Source: Bathymodiolus brooksi
Lineage: Eukaryota; Mollusca; Bivalvia; Mytilida; Modiolidae
Assembly: GCA_963680875.1 (NCBI GenBank)
Contig: OY804576.1
Location: forward strand, 74,033,668 to 74,097,667
Length of the DNA: 64,000 nt
Direction of reading: 5' to 3'
Below the pieces are notes generated by a model, which saw only the letters and a list, made by a program, of their open reading frames with translations, was not told the origin of the DNA and did not search any database. How positions within the stretch are numbered: position 1 is the first letter of the stretch; each line of letters opens with the position of its first letter. Shown here one piece after another: positions 11,713 through 23,379 of the stretch. The position numbers and the translations under genes are program-made.

Positions 11713-13989
11713 CTTCCTCTATAAAGAGGTTTGTAGAGGTATTGTTAGATTTCTTATAGTAAAACATCCGTTCAAATGTCCTTTTATGAGTTGTTTTGTT
11801 CACGCAAATTAAAAAGTTTGTAATTATTTTCTTCTTTGACAAGTTTGAGTGAATTATTATATTACACGAGACATCTGTCTTTACCTTACAATTAAATAAT
11901 AAAAATAAAGTAATATTTTATATTGTCTCTTACGCTGCCAGTAAATTACGACTGGTAAGAAAGTTGTTACATTATAAGGGGGCCATTCATTATGATTAAA
12001 TGTATGCATTCATGCAATGAAACTCCGCACACTTCTTTTAAATTAACGACATTTAAGACGTCTTTTTTTTTTTTTTGAATTGATAAATCTTAAGTTGCAA
12101 TGTGCCTGGCTAAATAACTCTTTTCAAGGCTTTATGTGGAAAACCATATTGAATCCATCCCATATAATTACCAAGATTAAATCTCCGGTAGTATTACATT
12201 TAATTCAGTCGTTCTTTTCTTACAGTGACATTTAAGGGATCATAATCTTTCTGCATAATCATCTGTTGGCCCATGAAATCTGACATGAAATGAACATTTC
12301 TAGAACCTGTTTGTATCCGACTTCGACTTCTTTCCTTATTTTTCTGAATCCATTTTTATTATCGACATCTTTTGTTATTTTTCTATCCTCCGCTGTACCG
12401 AGTGCCATCTCTTAGAACAAGGTGAAAGAAGTTGATGCTCCATACTACAAGGAAAAGTCGTTAAAGTTATGAAAAGGATTCCGTGTAATTTATTTCGTGC
12501 TTTCCGAAGCGTCTGAAGATTATTATCTCTTATTTCCTATTAGAGAGGTTAAAAACATCTTGTTCTTTTCCAACAAATATTTCATATTGTATCTAATAAG
12601 TTTACGAGATATATTATATTTCTATTTAGAAGGTCAAGTTTTTTTTAGCTTATCGGCCAAGAAGCAATTTTGTCTTTCATTACTGGGTTGTCAGAATCTC
12701 CATCTTTATTCAAGTTGTTATTGAGCTTCACCTATCACGTCAATTGATATTTGCATTCCTTGTGTTGTAAGAGCTGATTTCATCTAATCCCTTTCCTTAG
12801 CCTTACATTTTGACAAAGAACCATACTGCATTAACTTGTCAAGGATCCAGCATTTCTCTTCTTCCTTGTAAATCCATGTCATTTTCAACAAGAAACTTTG
12901 AGTAATAGTAAGATTAGTTTATGAATATATAATGACGTATATATTTAGGGAGGCATCATTGTTGTATATTATTATTTATTGGTAATTTTTACAGTAGAAA
13001 GTTGATTCAACAATTTTTGCTGAATATATATAATTATTTTAATTGCCAAAAAAACAACAAAAAACAAAAAAATACAAAACAAATACAAGGAAATGTTGAG
13101 TTGCATGAATTATATATATTTTGTTCATTGTCAAATAATGCACTACCTATATGTAACAAAAATAAAGTGAAATGTTTTGATTTTTTATTAGTATTTATAA
13201 ATATTCAAACTATTAAATATATATTACATTGCATCATGTCATGTCATAAGTGATGGAAATTCCCTTGTGTTCCCCCCTGTCACACACTTAAGCTAAACAT
13301 CCAAAGACATAACTAAATGAGTTTAAAATACAGGGATTTGTTGAACAAGAAAAGCCTAAGATATGTCATGGGTTTAAGTAACATGTCAACCATACTCTTC
13401 CAATTGACATGCAAAAGCCAGAAAGTCCTATTCTTATTTTATTTTGTTACAAGTTTCATCAAAGTCTCGGTCGTTTTTCATGTAATTAACATCACAACTG
13501 CCCATCTTAAGTTGTAATTAAGGCTTAGAAATTCTAAGAAAATGATGAATTAGGATTTTTGTTTTTCGATCATTTTTCACTCATGTTATCAGGCAATCTT
13601 GACAGTCTGGAGGTTGTATTTGTGAAAGCTTAAGACTTAAGGTTGAAAATTGAAGTATAGATCAATTTGACTATGTCAGGGAGCAAGGAAAAGTTTAATT
13701 AAACATTTACTCATAAAGATGATATATTGTCTCGGATGTCTCCATTCACCATATAAACTATAAGGAAATTCAATGATTTAAAATGGCAGATGGTTTTTAA
13801 TCTGTAATACTGTTAAGTACAATTTAAAATCTAAACCATAAATTGAAGATTTTATCTGTTAAAAAGGTATTTATGGAAAATATTTTGAGGATTATCACCA
13901 TGAAATTGACACATAGGAAAGTTCATTTTAAGGTAAGTTATATCAAGCTTCTACAGACACTGTAGGATGAACCACCTACCTCGTATTGA

Positions 13990-14250
13990 TTTTTAGAGGT
14001 AGTTGATAGAGGTACATGTATATGATACAAGGATAAAGTATCCAGTTCATCTTCAATGCAAAAATTGCAACCATATATCACTTTTTTTAGAGGTACTTGA
14101 TAGAGGTATATGACACAAGGATAAGATATCCAATTCGTCTTCAATGCAAATTTGTGACCATATATATCGATTTTTTTTTGGAGGTAGTTGATAGAGGTAA
14201 TATGATCCAAGATGTCCAGTTCATCTTTGTGCAAAATTTTATTTTTATGT
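13990..14250. repeat. Three-copy tandem repeat just upstream of the last Prox exon
   Basis: Units of roughly 90 bp start near 13996, 14091 and 14181. Each carries 'gaggta(g/c)ttgatagaggta', 'gat(a)caaggat', 'tcca(g/a)ttc(a/g)tctt' and 'tgcaaa'. The array ends about 45 bases before the acceptor and thus borders its branch-point region. Confidence 0.85.
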
Positions 14251-14295
14251 ACATTTTTTTTTTCTCAATAAAAATTTTGATTTTTGATTTTTCAG

Positions 14296-14481
14296 GTTCC
14301 TGACAATTTTCGCATTGTTGTTCAAGCAACATATAGAGAGTTTTTTAAAGCTGTAATTGCAAATAAAGATAATGAACCGTCATGGAAGAAAGCAATCTAC
14401 AAGGTCATTGCAAGAATGGACGATGTTCTGCCAGAATATTTTAAATCTCCAAACTGGATGGATCAACTAGGAGATATGTGA
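14296..14481 (+). CDS. prox1: Prospero/Prox homeodomain transcription factor, last coding exon
   Basis: The exon opens in phase 0 directly after tttttcag and encodes the C-terminal 61 residues of the Prospero domain. It starts [20 protein letters not shown], contains [16 protein letters not shown] and PEYFKSPNW, and ends DQLGDM before TGA at 14479-14481. The REFF and [11 protein letters not shown] blocks are hallmarks of the Prospero domain in animals. In this family the C-terminal helices cover the homeodomain and a nuclear export signal. That role is known for the family and cannot be seen here. The exon is intact. Its junction with the previous exon (…QIE|VPD…) fits the family without gaps. 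Confidence 0.96.
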   Translation, partial: VPDNFRIVVQATYREFFKAVIANKDNEPSWKKAIYKVIARMDDVLPEYFKSPNWMDQLGDM

Positions 14482-15451
14482 TAACATTATTAATTTGACA
14501 GTCTACCATTAAATTAAAATGGAACAAGGAAAAAGAATAGACAAATTCAAAGAGCAAAGGTTACAGGAAATTCAAAAAGTTTAATCGATTTTGAGAAACA
14601 GAAAATTAAAGATAAAATGATCATTGAATAAAACAAAAGGGAAATGCTTAATTATTTATAATGATTATGCAAAATTCATATTGTTCAAGCTCAATTGTAC
14701 AAGTTGAACAAACAAAAAAGTTTTGATTGTGTTAAATTTTAATTTTATTTCATAAAAAAAAATATTTGTATGATAATTATAGAGGTGTTCAAGGTTTATA
14801 AAGATTTTTATTGTTGGCAACACAGTCAATCTGTATTAAGAGGACACCTTTGGGACAAGTAGAAATTGACCTTAAAAGACATGTGACCTCTTAAAAGAGG
14901 TTCAAATCATATGAAATTTTCTATGACAGGACAAGAAAAAGGTGACCTTTTAGTACAGGTGACCGCATGGACAGGTTTGGCTGTAGTTCAACAGAAAGAA
15001 AAGATAAGAAAATACAGAAATATGATCAAATCTGTTACTTTAATACATATTATGAATGGTTGTGTTCAAATTTTAAATTGTTAGTCATTTTTTTTTTCGT
15101 TTCAGGTGCAATTATTTATTATTTTGTTGTTTTATTTTTTATGTCTACCAGCTGTACTAATTAAAATGTCTTGTTAATTATTTTATTTCTTTGTTGAGAT
15201 TAGCATCATCATTATAACCACATTTACACCTGCATGATATTTTAATTGTTTTAACCAACATACATTTAGCCATTATTTTTACTGGTGCTTGTATTCCATT
15301 TTGAATTTATTTTATTTTACATATACCGTAGCATAGCGGATAAAGGTAAACTTGTACAACTAACCTCTGTCCAAGAATTATTGAAGACTATTAATTGTTT
15401 TGCCTTACCACATTTTGAATCAGTACCAGATTTTGATATTGTTGTACATGT

Positions 15452-15549
15452 ACATCATCATTTCATTGAAAATTAACTTGTTCTCGTCATGATATAGCTG
15501 AAAAATTGCTGAGTTGGTAAAAAACAATCACTCACTCACTCAACTCACT
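15452..15549 (+). mobile_element. SINE family B, 3' part
   Basis: It reads 'catcatcatttcattgaaaa', 'gatatagctgaaaaattgct' and then 'actcactcactca'. This is the tail of the full copy at 28259-28612. Confidence 0.75.
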
Positions 15550-15944
15550 GTACGTGTACTTGTTTATCTGCTAGATCAATTATGTACATGTTTTCATCAA
15601 CCATTTTTTATTTATTTGTCAGTTTATACCATCATTCATTTTTTTTTATTTCTTAAGATGCTCAAATGTGAAATCTAGTCCTATTTTTTACACCACTTTT
15701 TTGTTGATTTTGTGTTGTTTTTTTTCCCTGAATTCCAAGACCAACTACTATACCATTCCATGGTTTAAAAAATCAGTATTTATTTTCATTTATTATATTT
15801 CCATGTACTAACTACTTCAACTTTCATTCCAATTTTTTAATATAAAAATTATTAAGATTGAAGATAGATTTCACTGTTATGAAATACTGTATGTAATCAA
15901 AATACTTGACCATCCTAAGAGGGGATAAGATTGTAGAACTAATA

Positions 15945-16030
15945 AAAACGTTGATATCAAATTCAATTTAGTGCACATGACATGTTTTTACTGTAGAATA
16001 ACCTTCATCCGGTTAGCTCAAAGTCAAAAG
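15945..16030 (-). repeat. Dispersed repeat family D, 3' part
   Basis: Reversed, it reads 'tgaaggttattc', 'gtgcactaaatt' and 'gatatcaacgtttt', matching the copies at 29480, 32005 and 38985. Confidence 0.65.
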
Positions 16031-16790
16031 ATATTTTAAAAGTCTTGGGAACAAGAAAACAAAGAGCCTAAACAAGATAGCTAAGATCGGTGAAGGTCAC
16101 CTGTTCCTAAATTACTAAAGGTGCAAAGAAACATCCCAATGGTGCAAAAATCATTTGTGTTTCATGTTAACTTTATCATCACATTTTTTATGAACTTGTT
16201 GACATTAATTTTGTTTTTTTAGAAATAAGTGAGAATTTCTATGATTGTATCTTCACCAGGTGAACTTTTTACATATTTGACCATATGAGGTGTTTGACAT
16301 TGGTGTTACTTTGTTACTACTTCGTTGGACATTCTATTTAAACTTTGACAATTATTTGTAATAAAAAGATTAAATATCTGTTTAAAATTAATTAACTGAA
16401 ACTTGTTCAATGTTTCTTAACAAGGCCTCCCTGTCAGCTTTTCTTTCTTCTACAATTATAACACATGTATACATTGTGAAGGTGGTGCCACCTACCTATA
16501 ATCACATGACTTGTAAACAATATCTAGATGCTGCCACCTGTTGCAGGTGATTATCATATAAGCTATTATGTCCACTGACAAATTAATGTAGTTCCCCAAA
16601 AATTGACATATTGTTTCTAATGTGTGACATCTTGTATTTCACAGTTTTTCTTTTTTTATGTTAAATTTATTGTGTGTCAATAAATTGATGTTTTAATATT
16701 ATCAGCCCTTTACTTTGATGTGACTTTTAAATGGAAACTTTAATTGTTTGAGAAAATATTGAGTTTTTAATAAAGAATGTTTTGAATTAA

Positions 16791-17420
16791 TGTTGAAAGG
16801 AGATTTCACATTTTTTGATAATCATGTTTTTTGACAGACTGTAATACATTAAAATTAAAAGGGAAATTATTTCATGAAATATGAAGCACTTTTATTATAA
16901 GATTTTCCTAATGAGCAGTCATTCATGCTAGGAAAAATACTTAATTAGAAAATATTTTATTTAAAAGATTATTTTCCATTTAAAATAACTGGATCATTAT
17001 CAGCCATGGTTGATAATTTAATCTATAAATAACTATTGACAGATACTCTTTTTCTTTTCTTCTTTTCTAAAAATAATTTTCTCACATATTAAATCATTAT
17101 TGAGCAGATGATTTTATTTCAATTAAGTCTGTTTTATTTACTAATTAAATGTGCAATATCTTCAAATGTTGAAAATAACTAATTAAGTCTCAAATATGTG
17201 CAATATTTTTTAATAGTAGTTTAAGCAACTTTTATGTAACCATTGATAGGTATACTGTTAATTTATACAAATAATAAGATTATAGATATCTAATTTAGTG
17301 TGCTCAATGCATACAAAGCATGAAAAAGTAAAAAAGTATTGGTTTGTAAAAACCTACTTTATGAGTATTTTTTTATTTTAACAAAAATTCTAAAATTCTG
17401 ATTGATGACAATTGGAGATT
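16791..17420. other. AT-rich intergenic sequence, nothing recognised
   Basis: No open frame, RNA gene or repeat could be supported. Confidence 0.5.
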
Positions 17421-17620
17421 AAGTGTTTAATACCACTTTCAATAATAATTCATTTATATGGTAGCTGATTTATTCATGGAGGAAACTGGAGAACCAGTAC
17501 TAAACCACAAACCTGCGGTAAACTTTATCTGATATAGTTTTATAGAGTACTGATTACCATGCATACATAGGTAGATGTAAATCTAACTACCACAGGATCA
17601 TGGCCATATTAGTCCTTTGT
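17421..17620 (-). mobile_element. SINE family A, diverged
   Basis: Reversed landmarks are 'aagtgtttaataccactttc', 'ggaggaaactggag', 'cataggtag', 'ctaactaccacaggatcatg'. The middle part is shortened. Confidence 0.75.
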
Positions 17621-18320
17621 ATATTAGATAATTTACCATTCCTCACAAGTCTTTTTTTTTTCTTTTTTTTTTAAACCCATTAATAATATCTAGAATTGAG
17701 CTTCATTTTCACAAAGTGTGAATATACATGTAGTATGTATTACATTCCAAAAAATTGTTAATGTTGAAAAAGTTTTTGATGGAGGTAAAAGATAGAACAT
17801 GTATTGTTTGTTTTTTGTGAATTAAATTTGTGGTTGTTATTGCCCACAATGAAAATATATAGATGAAAAAGAAGCCAGCATACATTCATATTAGACTCTT
17901 AATATCTTTTGAATGCCTTGTTCTATATATAGATTATGGAGATTTTGTTTTTGGTAATAGATTTTTCTTTCATTTTAATATTCATTTTGATGTAAATTGA
18001 TCTACTATCAGGATTGTATTGATATTAAGACTTAATTTGATCATTTTAATGTATATATAAAACTTGTGTCAGGAGAATTTGTTATTATTATATGTTCTAA
18101 AGACCAATCCAAGGACAATGTGAAACCAATTTTTATCACATTTTCACTTTTATTAATATTATAAAAAAAAATTGTTATAAATATATATATATTGACATAT
18201 TTTTCCATTTCTGTAAGCGATTCTTTTAGAATAGAAGAATAAAATTATTTGAAATGAGACGATTTGTTGTCCCTTTCTTTGATATGTTTTTTGCCTTGCA
18301 AAACCAGAATACCAAATTTA

Positions 18321-18580
18321 GTTTGGTTTTATGGTGTTTAATACCACTTTCAACAATTTCAGTTATGTCGTGGTGGTCAGTTTTCTTAGTGAAGGAGACC
18401 GGAGTACCTGGAGAAAACCACAGACATGTCGCAAGTCACTGATAAACTTGATCACATAATGTTGTGTCAAGTACACCTCGCCATGAGCGGGATTCGAACT
18501 AACAACTTTAGTGGTGATGGGCACTGATTGCATAGGTAGTTGTAAATCCAACTACCATATGATCACGACCATGAAGGCCC
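18321..18580 (-). mobile_element. SINE family A, near full length
   Basis: All landmarks are present in reverse, from 'tttatggtgtttaataccac' through 'ggagaaaaccacag', 'gagcgggattcgaact' (the reversed B-box-like 'gttcgaatcccg') to 'actaccatatgatcacgacc'. Confidence 0.85.
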
Positions 18581-18964
18581 TTTATAATTAGCTAAAGTAA
18601 AACATAAATAATGCAGATTAAAACTATATCAATTGAAGGTTTCTTATATACATGTATATAATACAAAACAACAGTACAAAAGCTTCATATAGTATTATCA
18701 TTTATAAAGTTGCCCTACACAAAACAAATCAAAAAAGAACAAAATGGAATCTGAATTTATCATTCTTGTCTAGTGTAGCTTGTCGGAAATAATTATGGGA
18801 ACTTTTAATCAAAGGTAGAACATTTAATTTTAGTCTTACATTTAAAATAAATTCAGTGCCATTTGTCTAAAGATTAGTATATACCATCATAGAACAAGAT
18901 TTATATCATACCTAAAATTTTCAAAATGCACTAGAATTTAGCTACACTACACAGATATCTAAAG

Positions 18965-19065
18965 CTCGACCAACAAAAAAACTAGTGGTGAACTCAGGTG
19001 GTCTGGAAATGTAACCAGTCCCAGCTCCACTTGTAACACTTGTCATGGTGTCTGTTAAACGACAC
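18965..19065 (-). mobile_element. RT-element tail (family C), fragment
   Basis: 'ctagtggtgaactcaggtgg' and the 'ccagctccacttgtaacact' block match the inner part of the family C tail. Confidence 0.6.
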
Positions 19066-19102
19066 CAACATCATCTGATATAGACATCGATTGTAGATAT
19101 CA

Positions 19103-19376
19103 GGGGTTAGGGTTAGGGTTATGGTGTTTACAGCCACTTGCAACAATATTTCTGTTGTATCATGGCCATCAGTTTTATTGGTGGAGGAAACTGGAGTACC
19201 CGGGAGAAAACCACCCACCTGTCGAAAGTCACTGACAAACTTTGTTACCTAATTTTGTATCGAGTACACCTCGCCTTGATGGGGATTCCAACTCCCAACT
19301 TTAGTGGTGATAGGCACTGATTGCAAAGATAATTGTAAATCCAACTACCATACGATCACGACCACGACACCCCTAA
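19103..19376 (-). mobile_element. SINE family A, full length with target-site duplication
   Basis: The element is flanked by a 9-base direct repeat, tagatatca, at 19094-19102 and 19377-19385. On the + strand it begins with two TTAGGG-like units ('ggttagggttagggttatgg'), the reversed 3' tail. It ends in the reversed tRNA-like head with 'ccaactaccatacgatcacg'. The roughly 274-bp length and duplication support retroposition. Confidence 0.88.
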
Positions 19377-19499
19377 TAGATATCATTATACGTGAATAAA
19401 TACAAATAACATCAAAAAAACATGAACTTCATACAAAACAAACTGAAGTCAAGACGAAGCTAATATCATTTTTATGCGAAATTGGAAGTAGAAATCACG

Positions 19500-19612
19500 A
19501 CATGGGACTAAGCACGCAAAGACATGCCTTTGGACATCACGAACAATCCACTACAAACCGGGATGTACTTGGGTGGTCCGGACCGTAAGCAGATGGAAAC
19601 TGCTTTGTTTTA
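19500..19612 (-). mobile_element. RT-element tail (family C), fragment
   Basis: 'ccactacaaaccgggatgta' followed by 'gggtggtccgg' and 'gtaagcag' match the inner part of the family C tail. Confidence 0.55.
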
Positions 19613-19794
19613 AAATCCAGTGCCTTCATATTTTGTATGTATATGACATCACTGTGACATTGACTTTAAATGTCCAAGTCAAATAAGTTAATTGTATGCA
19701 GGGGCGGATCCAGAGACTCTGTTGACGGGGGGGGGGTTAAGTTATGGAGCAATATTTTCATTCATTTATGGAACCAACTGTAGTCTCAGAGCGG

Positions 19795-20110
19795 TTCTGG
19801 CGTGTAGATCGGTAAACCTTGATTTCATTTCATTTAGCGTACAGTAGGGAAAAGGTACAGTTATTGATTTCCTAAAGTAATCTTCCGGACTCTCTGCTTC
19901 AACATTATCTCTCATTATTTGTCTCCCGCATATTCTAGGTTTTTTAACCTCTATGTCTAGCGGTTCACATATTTTAGCACTCTTCTCAAAACACTGGTGG
20001 TTGAATTGTTCAACATTTGCTCTGCAGTCTAGTGAGCTCTGAATTAAATTTACGCCTTTTAAGGCTCTGCCTATGTAAAGTGATCTCTCTTGTAGTGATC
20101 TTGTAGAGGA
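19795..20110 (-). pseudogene. hAT-type transposase fragment (ZMYM1/THAP-like)
   Basis: Read on the - strand, one frame gives NVEQFNHQCFEKSAKICEPL, then VKKPRICGRQ, then NVEAESPEDYFRKSITVPF. The K-PR---RQ-x-R-N spacing followed by E-YFR----PF resembles the region before the dimerisation domain of hAT transposases related to ZMYM1 and the 52-kDa kinase-inhibitor repressor group. The frame is broken on both sides by stops and shifts. Only this fragment is readable and it cannot be functional. The family call is from memory of these proteins. Confidence 0.6.
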
Positions 20111-20859
20111 CCTTTGTAAGTTGGAATAACTTGTGTCCGATCCAAATGTTATATAGTTAACAATAAAATAATTTTAATCTAAATCTAGTGATCTGCTGAG
20201 CCCTTTCTTAAAAGCCAGGCACATTTGAACAATAACAATGGTTTCGACCAAATCAAAGTTGCAAATGGAATTCAACAAAGAAGTTACATCAGCTTCTTCT
20301 GGTCTGGTGTATGTGTGTTTTGGCAGTTTTCTAAAGTGCTCAAGGGTTTGAGCAATAGCAGGGGAAAAAAATCTAATTTAAGTCTATTTATTTCTAATTA
20401 ATTTTAATTATTTTATATGTATTTATATTTTCATTTAGAGTTTAAAATAGGCTGTATTCATATATTTTCAAAACGGAAACTCGTGTATTTTTTTATTTTT
20501 TTTTTAATATAACAACATTTGCCTTTAATTTTGTTGTAAAAATAAATGATATTTAAAAAAGAATTTCCTTGTTGGTGGTTATACCTATATGAAATTGTGA
20601 CACTAGACATGTTTATATAATGGTTTAAGACAATACCTGATTAATTGGTATTTTGACAATACATTCATAAAAACTTGAAAATTTGATTTAGCATAATTAC
20701 GTATAATTACCTCTTTGAAGATTAATTCAATACAAAGATATTAATTTGTATTTTCTTTTACTTTCATCACACAGATCGAAACCATTCGATTAAAAGCCAT
20801 ATCGTGACGTTAACTAGCCTTCAAAGGCGTATGTTAATGTATGTGCACGACTTATTCGA

Positions 20860-20860
<1 letters not shown>

Positions 20861-20896
<36 letters not shown>
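20861..20896 (+). repeat. 36-base G homopolymer
   Basis: An uninterrupted run of 36 G inside the right end of the TIR element, followed by a short 'aaagccccc' repeat. The length may vary between reads and alleles. Confidence 0.9.
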
Positions 20897-20946
20897 CTAA
20901 AGCCCCCAAAGCCCCCAAAGCCCCCTTCTCCTTGAATCCGCCACTG

Positions 20947-21269
20947 GTATGTTGTCTAGGCCTAAACCTGTTTGTGATTTGTTCTAGCCCCATTTTATTA
21001 TCAGGACATGAAGTGTAAGATTATTTGAATTCCAACTTTGGTAAATATCTTGGATTACTGTTAGACCTAATATTTTGTTTTGTAAAATTACATAGAAACG
21101 GTACTTTTTTTTGGATCAGAAGATTTAAAGCTGAAACACAGAAGAACAATGGCTGTGATATGAAAAACAAAATAACACACTGTGACGGAACAGTTCCAAA
21201 GTCCAATCGAAAAATCATAGACAATTACCATTAACGCACATATACACGACCGCTCACTCTCCTGGTTTG
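20947..21269. other. No gene recognised
   Basis: Short overlapping open frames occur on both strands at 21021-21234. They show no recognisable domain and look like chance. Confidence 0.5.
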
Positions 21270-21515
21270 GTACAAAGTGGCGGGGTTAAAAAAAGTTGGA
21301 AGATACTAAATAGGTAATCAGAAGCCTCAAAGAACAGACAATATAATGATCTACTTAACACTACATAGAAAACTAAAGATTGAGCAACACAACCCTGCTA
21401 AAAACCGGGGGTGAATCCCGGTGCTCCGGTCGGGTAAGCAGTAACTGCTGGTAACCGTTGTGTTATTCTTGTTACAAACATGATGATAAGTCATGATTGA
21501 TGAAAGGACAAAACC
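21270..21515 (-). mobile_element. RT-element tail (family C), near complete
   Basis: In reverse order the copy shows 'gttggaagatactaaatagg', 'taatcagaagcc', 'cagacaatataatg', 'actaaagattgagcaacac', 'aaaaaccgggggtgaatccc', 'gtgctccggtcgggtaagca'. This is the tail that follows the RT remnant at 51960-52490. Confidence 0.8.
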
Positions 21516-22540
21516 TCTCCTCGTTACAGATACGTCAATATAAAACCATTATAACTATTTGGTAGTCTAATTGAAACATCTGAACTTTACATCTTATTCG
21601 AAGTACATTTTTGTAATTTCAAATAAAGGCAATTGGAAAAAGTCTGAAAATTCGGGTTTCATCAAGATATATTAATTATAAATTCTACCTTCTTTTCACA
21701 TCAACAATCTTTGTAAATTTCTTTAACTTGCTAATAGAATAGTAAACTACAAAAGAGTACTAAAAGTTCGAAGCTATTTCCAATTAAGCAACAATGGAAC
21801 AAGCAGGAAATTGAAATAGAAATAAATAACATTTATGGTTTTGAACGTCTTGTCGTTGTAAACAGTAGTCGCACTGTAACAAGTGTTTTCCCCCTTCTTA
21901 TTCATAGGTAAACTCAATTTGCGACAGTAAAACCGACGATTTACGTCCGCAAAGCTTAAAATACAATACAGTTGTTTCTAAAGTCCAACAATGCAATCTA
22001 ACACTAAGACTATAAGAGGGGCTTTAAAGCATATTTATTGACACAATTTCCATGTGACCACAAATTGTACGCTACATAAATCAAGACTGGCGAAGAAGGG
22101 AATAGGATAGTTGTCCTTGGTCAGTGAATATTTAAAAACATGAGGTAATGCTTAAACGTGCTCATGTTACAAATAATAGAGTATCGTGCTTTTTCAAAGT
22201 ATCGGGTTTCCAATATTGAAATCTTATTAAAAAGGAAAATACACTACGCTCCATTATCACCGGATACAACCCATTTAACCTTTCGTCCAGGTGAAGCTTA
22301 GAATATAACCAATGGATATACCCCTAATAAAATCTTGCCAGTGGGTTCGATTACAGGTAGTAAATGAAAAAACCAAAAGAGAATCGAACTAATTTCACCT
22401 GGATGAAAGGACCAGATCGAGGTGTAAAGTGTCAGACGACGTATATTAATCACAATAGGGTCATAGTTGATACAGGTATAGATAAAGATGGTATCCTTAA
22501 ATTACAAATGGACATTTGTAATGATAATAGAATATATGAT
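21516..22540. other. No gene; one small inverted repeat
   Basis: The only structure noted is an imperfect inverted pair, 'cctttcgtccaggtgaa' at 22289-22305 and 'ttcacctggatgaaagg' at 22394-22410. This may mark a small MITE or hairpin. Confidence 0.5.
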
Positions 22541-22600
22541 TGATTGGTTGTTGTTTAACGTCCAATGAGCACTACAGATATTTCAGTTATATTCACTACG
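22541..22600 (-). mobile_element. SINE B-like 3' end, (TGAT)n type
   Basis: 'gattgattggttgttgttta' then 'acgtcca' and 'tttcagttatattcac' match the reversed tail of family B-like SINEs. Confidence 0.55.
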
Positions 22601-22840
22601 AAAACAAGGTTACATGACGGGTGTCAATAGTGGAGCAGGAACTGCTTACCATTCCAGAGCACCCGAGTTCATTCCCGGCCCCATAGTGGGGTTCGTGTGG
22701 CTCAATCTATAGCATTCTGGGCAGTGTTTTGTACTTTTGTGCTTTTTGTTTTGGCCGTTGTATTGTCTGTCCTTTGATTTGCGGCTTCTGATTACCTGTT
22801 TGGCGTATTCAAACATTTCTTGCAAACAGTACATCATTCA
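22601..22840 (+). mobile_element. RT-element tail (family C), near complete
   Basis: In element sense it shows 'gtggagcaggaactgcttac', 'gagcacccgagttcattccc', 'ggggttcgtgtggctcaatc', 'ttgtattgtctgtcctttga', 'gcggcttctgattacc' and ends at 'tcaaaca'. The downstream part is the sequence amplified in the 34.3-35.7 kb satellite. Confidence 0.8.
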
Positions 22841-23379
22841 GAAAATATATCATCGAGATTGTCCTATAGACGAATGTTGTGATTGATAAGGTTGATAGAC
22901 TTTGCCTTGCAATGACTGTTCCTTACAAACTGTGCTCACTTTAAGCTACTGCAAGTTGTCTTTTACGTATTCATTATTTTCATGCAACAAATTATGGAAT
23001 GATCGCAATTTTTGTTCGGTTCATGAAGAAATAACCTCAATCAGTTGTACACACAGTGTAGATTTTTTCAAAATAAGGCAAATAATCGGAAATAAATTTA
23101 AATAACCCCAAAGGTGCCTCATTTAAAGAAAATCACCCGATAACAACGGCACGCGACGCCTTGAGAACGACGTTTATTCTAGATTCCGTACATTGACAAA
23201 TAACTTCAACTTTTTAAACCAATCAAAACACGTATAAAATGACATGTGACTCTAAAATTAATTTATTTGAAATTAAACAGAGTTGATTTGTAATGCTAGT
23301 ACACAATGCGTGTACTTTTGAGAGATGTGCAACAATCTTCGCTGATTTTGCCAAATGTTGACCAAAGTTGGAATTATAA
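22841..23379. other. No gene recognised
   Basis: Moderately complex sequence with no supported open frame or repeat. Confidence 0.45.

Larger units (their letters stand above)
7584..14295 (+). other. Prox intron between the two terminal coding exons
   Basis: A 6.7-kb phase-0 intron with a gtgagc donor and a T-rich tttttcag acceptor. It holds SINE family A pieces (7651-7918, 9451-9516, 11586-11712), a three-copy repeat at 10140-10680 and another at 13990-14250. Blocks of less AT-biased, more complex sequence lie at about 8500-9150 and 12180-12880. No other coding exon was seen. Confidence 0.85.
14482..16790 (+). other. Probable 3' UTR of the Prox gene, end uncertain
   Basis: AT-rich sequence follows the stop codon with no further coding sign. 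Candidate AATAAA signals lie at about 14628, 16361, 16679 and 16769, and I cannot choose between them without transcripts. The stretch contains a SINE B tail (15452-15549) and a reversed family D piece (15945-16030). Either could lie in the UTR or beyond it. Confidence 0.5.
19699..20946 (-). mobile_element. Degenerate TIR DNA transposon with hAT-like transposase remnant
   Basis: The ends are inverted: 'caggggcggatcca' at the left and 'gaatccgccactg' at the right. A 5-base direct repeat GTATG flanks them (19694-19698 and 20947-20951). A transposase remnant lies inside on the - strand. A 36-base G run sits near the right end. The short element at 59374-60087 has matching termini and also a 5-base duplication. 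hAT elements usually make 8-base duplications, though some groups make 5-6, so the superfamily call rests mainly on the transposase fragment. Confidence 0.8.

Noticed and set aside
22289..22410. A transposon defined by the 17-base inverted pair
   Set aside because: The arms are short and imperfect, and no target duplication was found. It could be chance or part of a diverged repeat.
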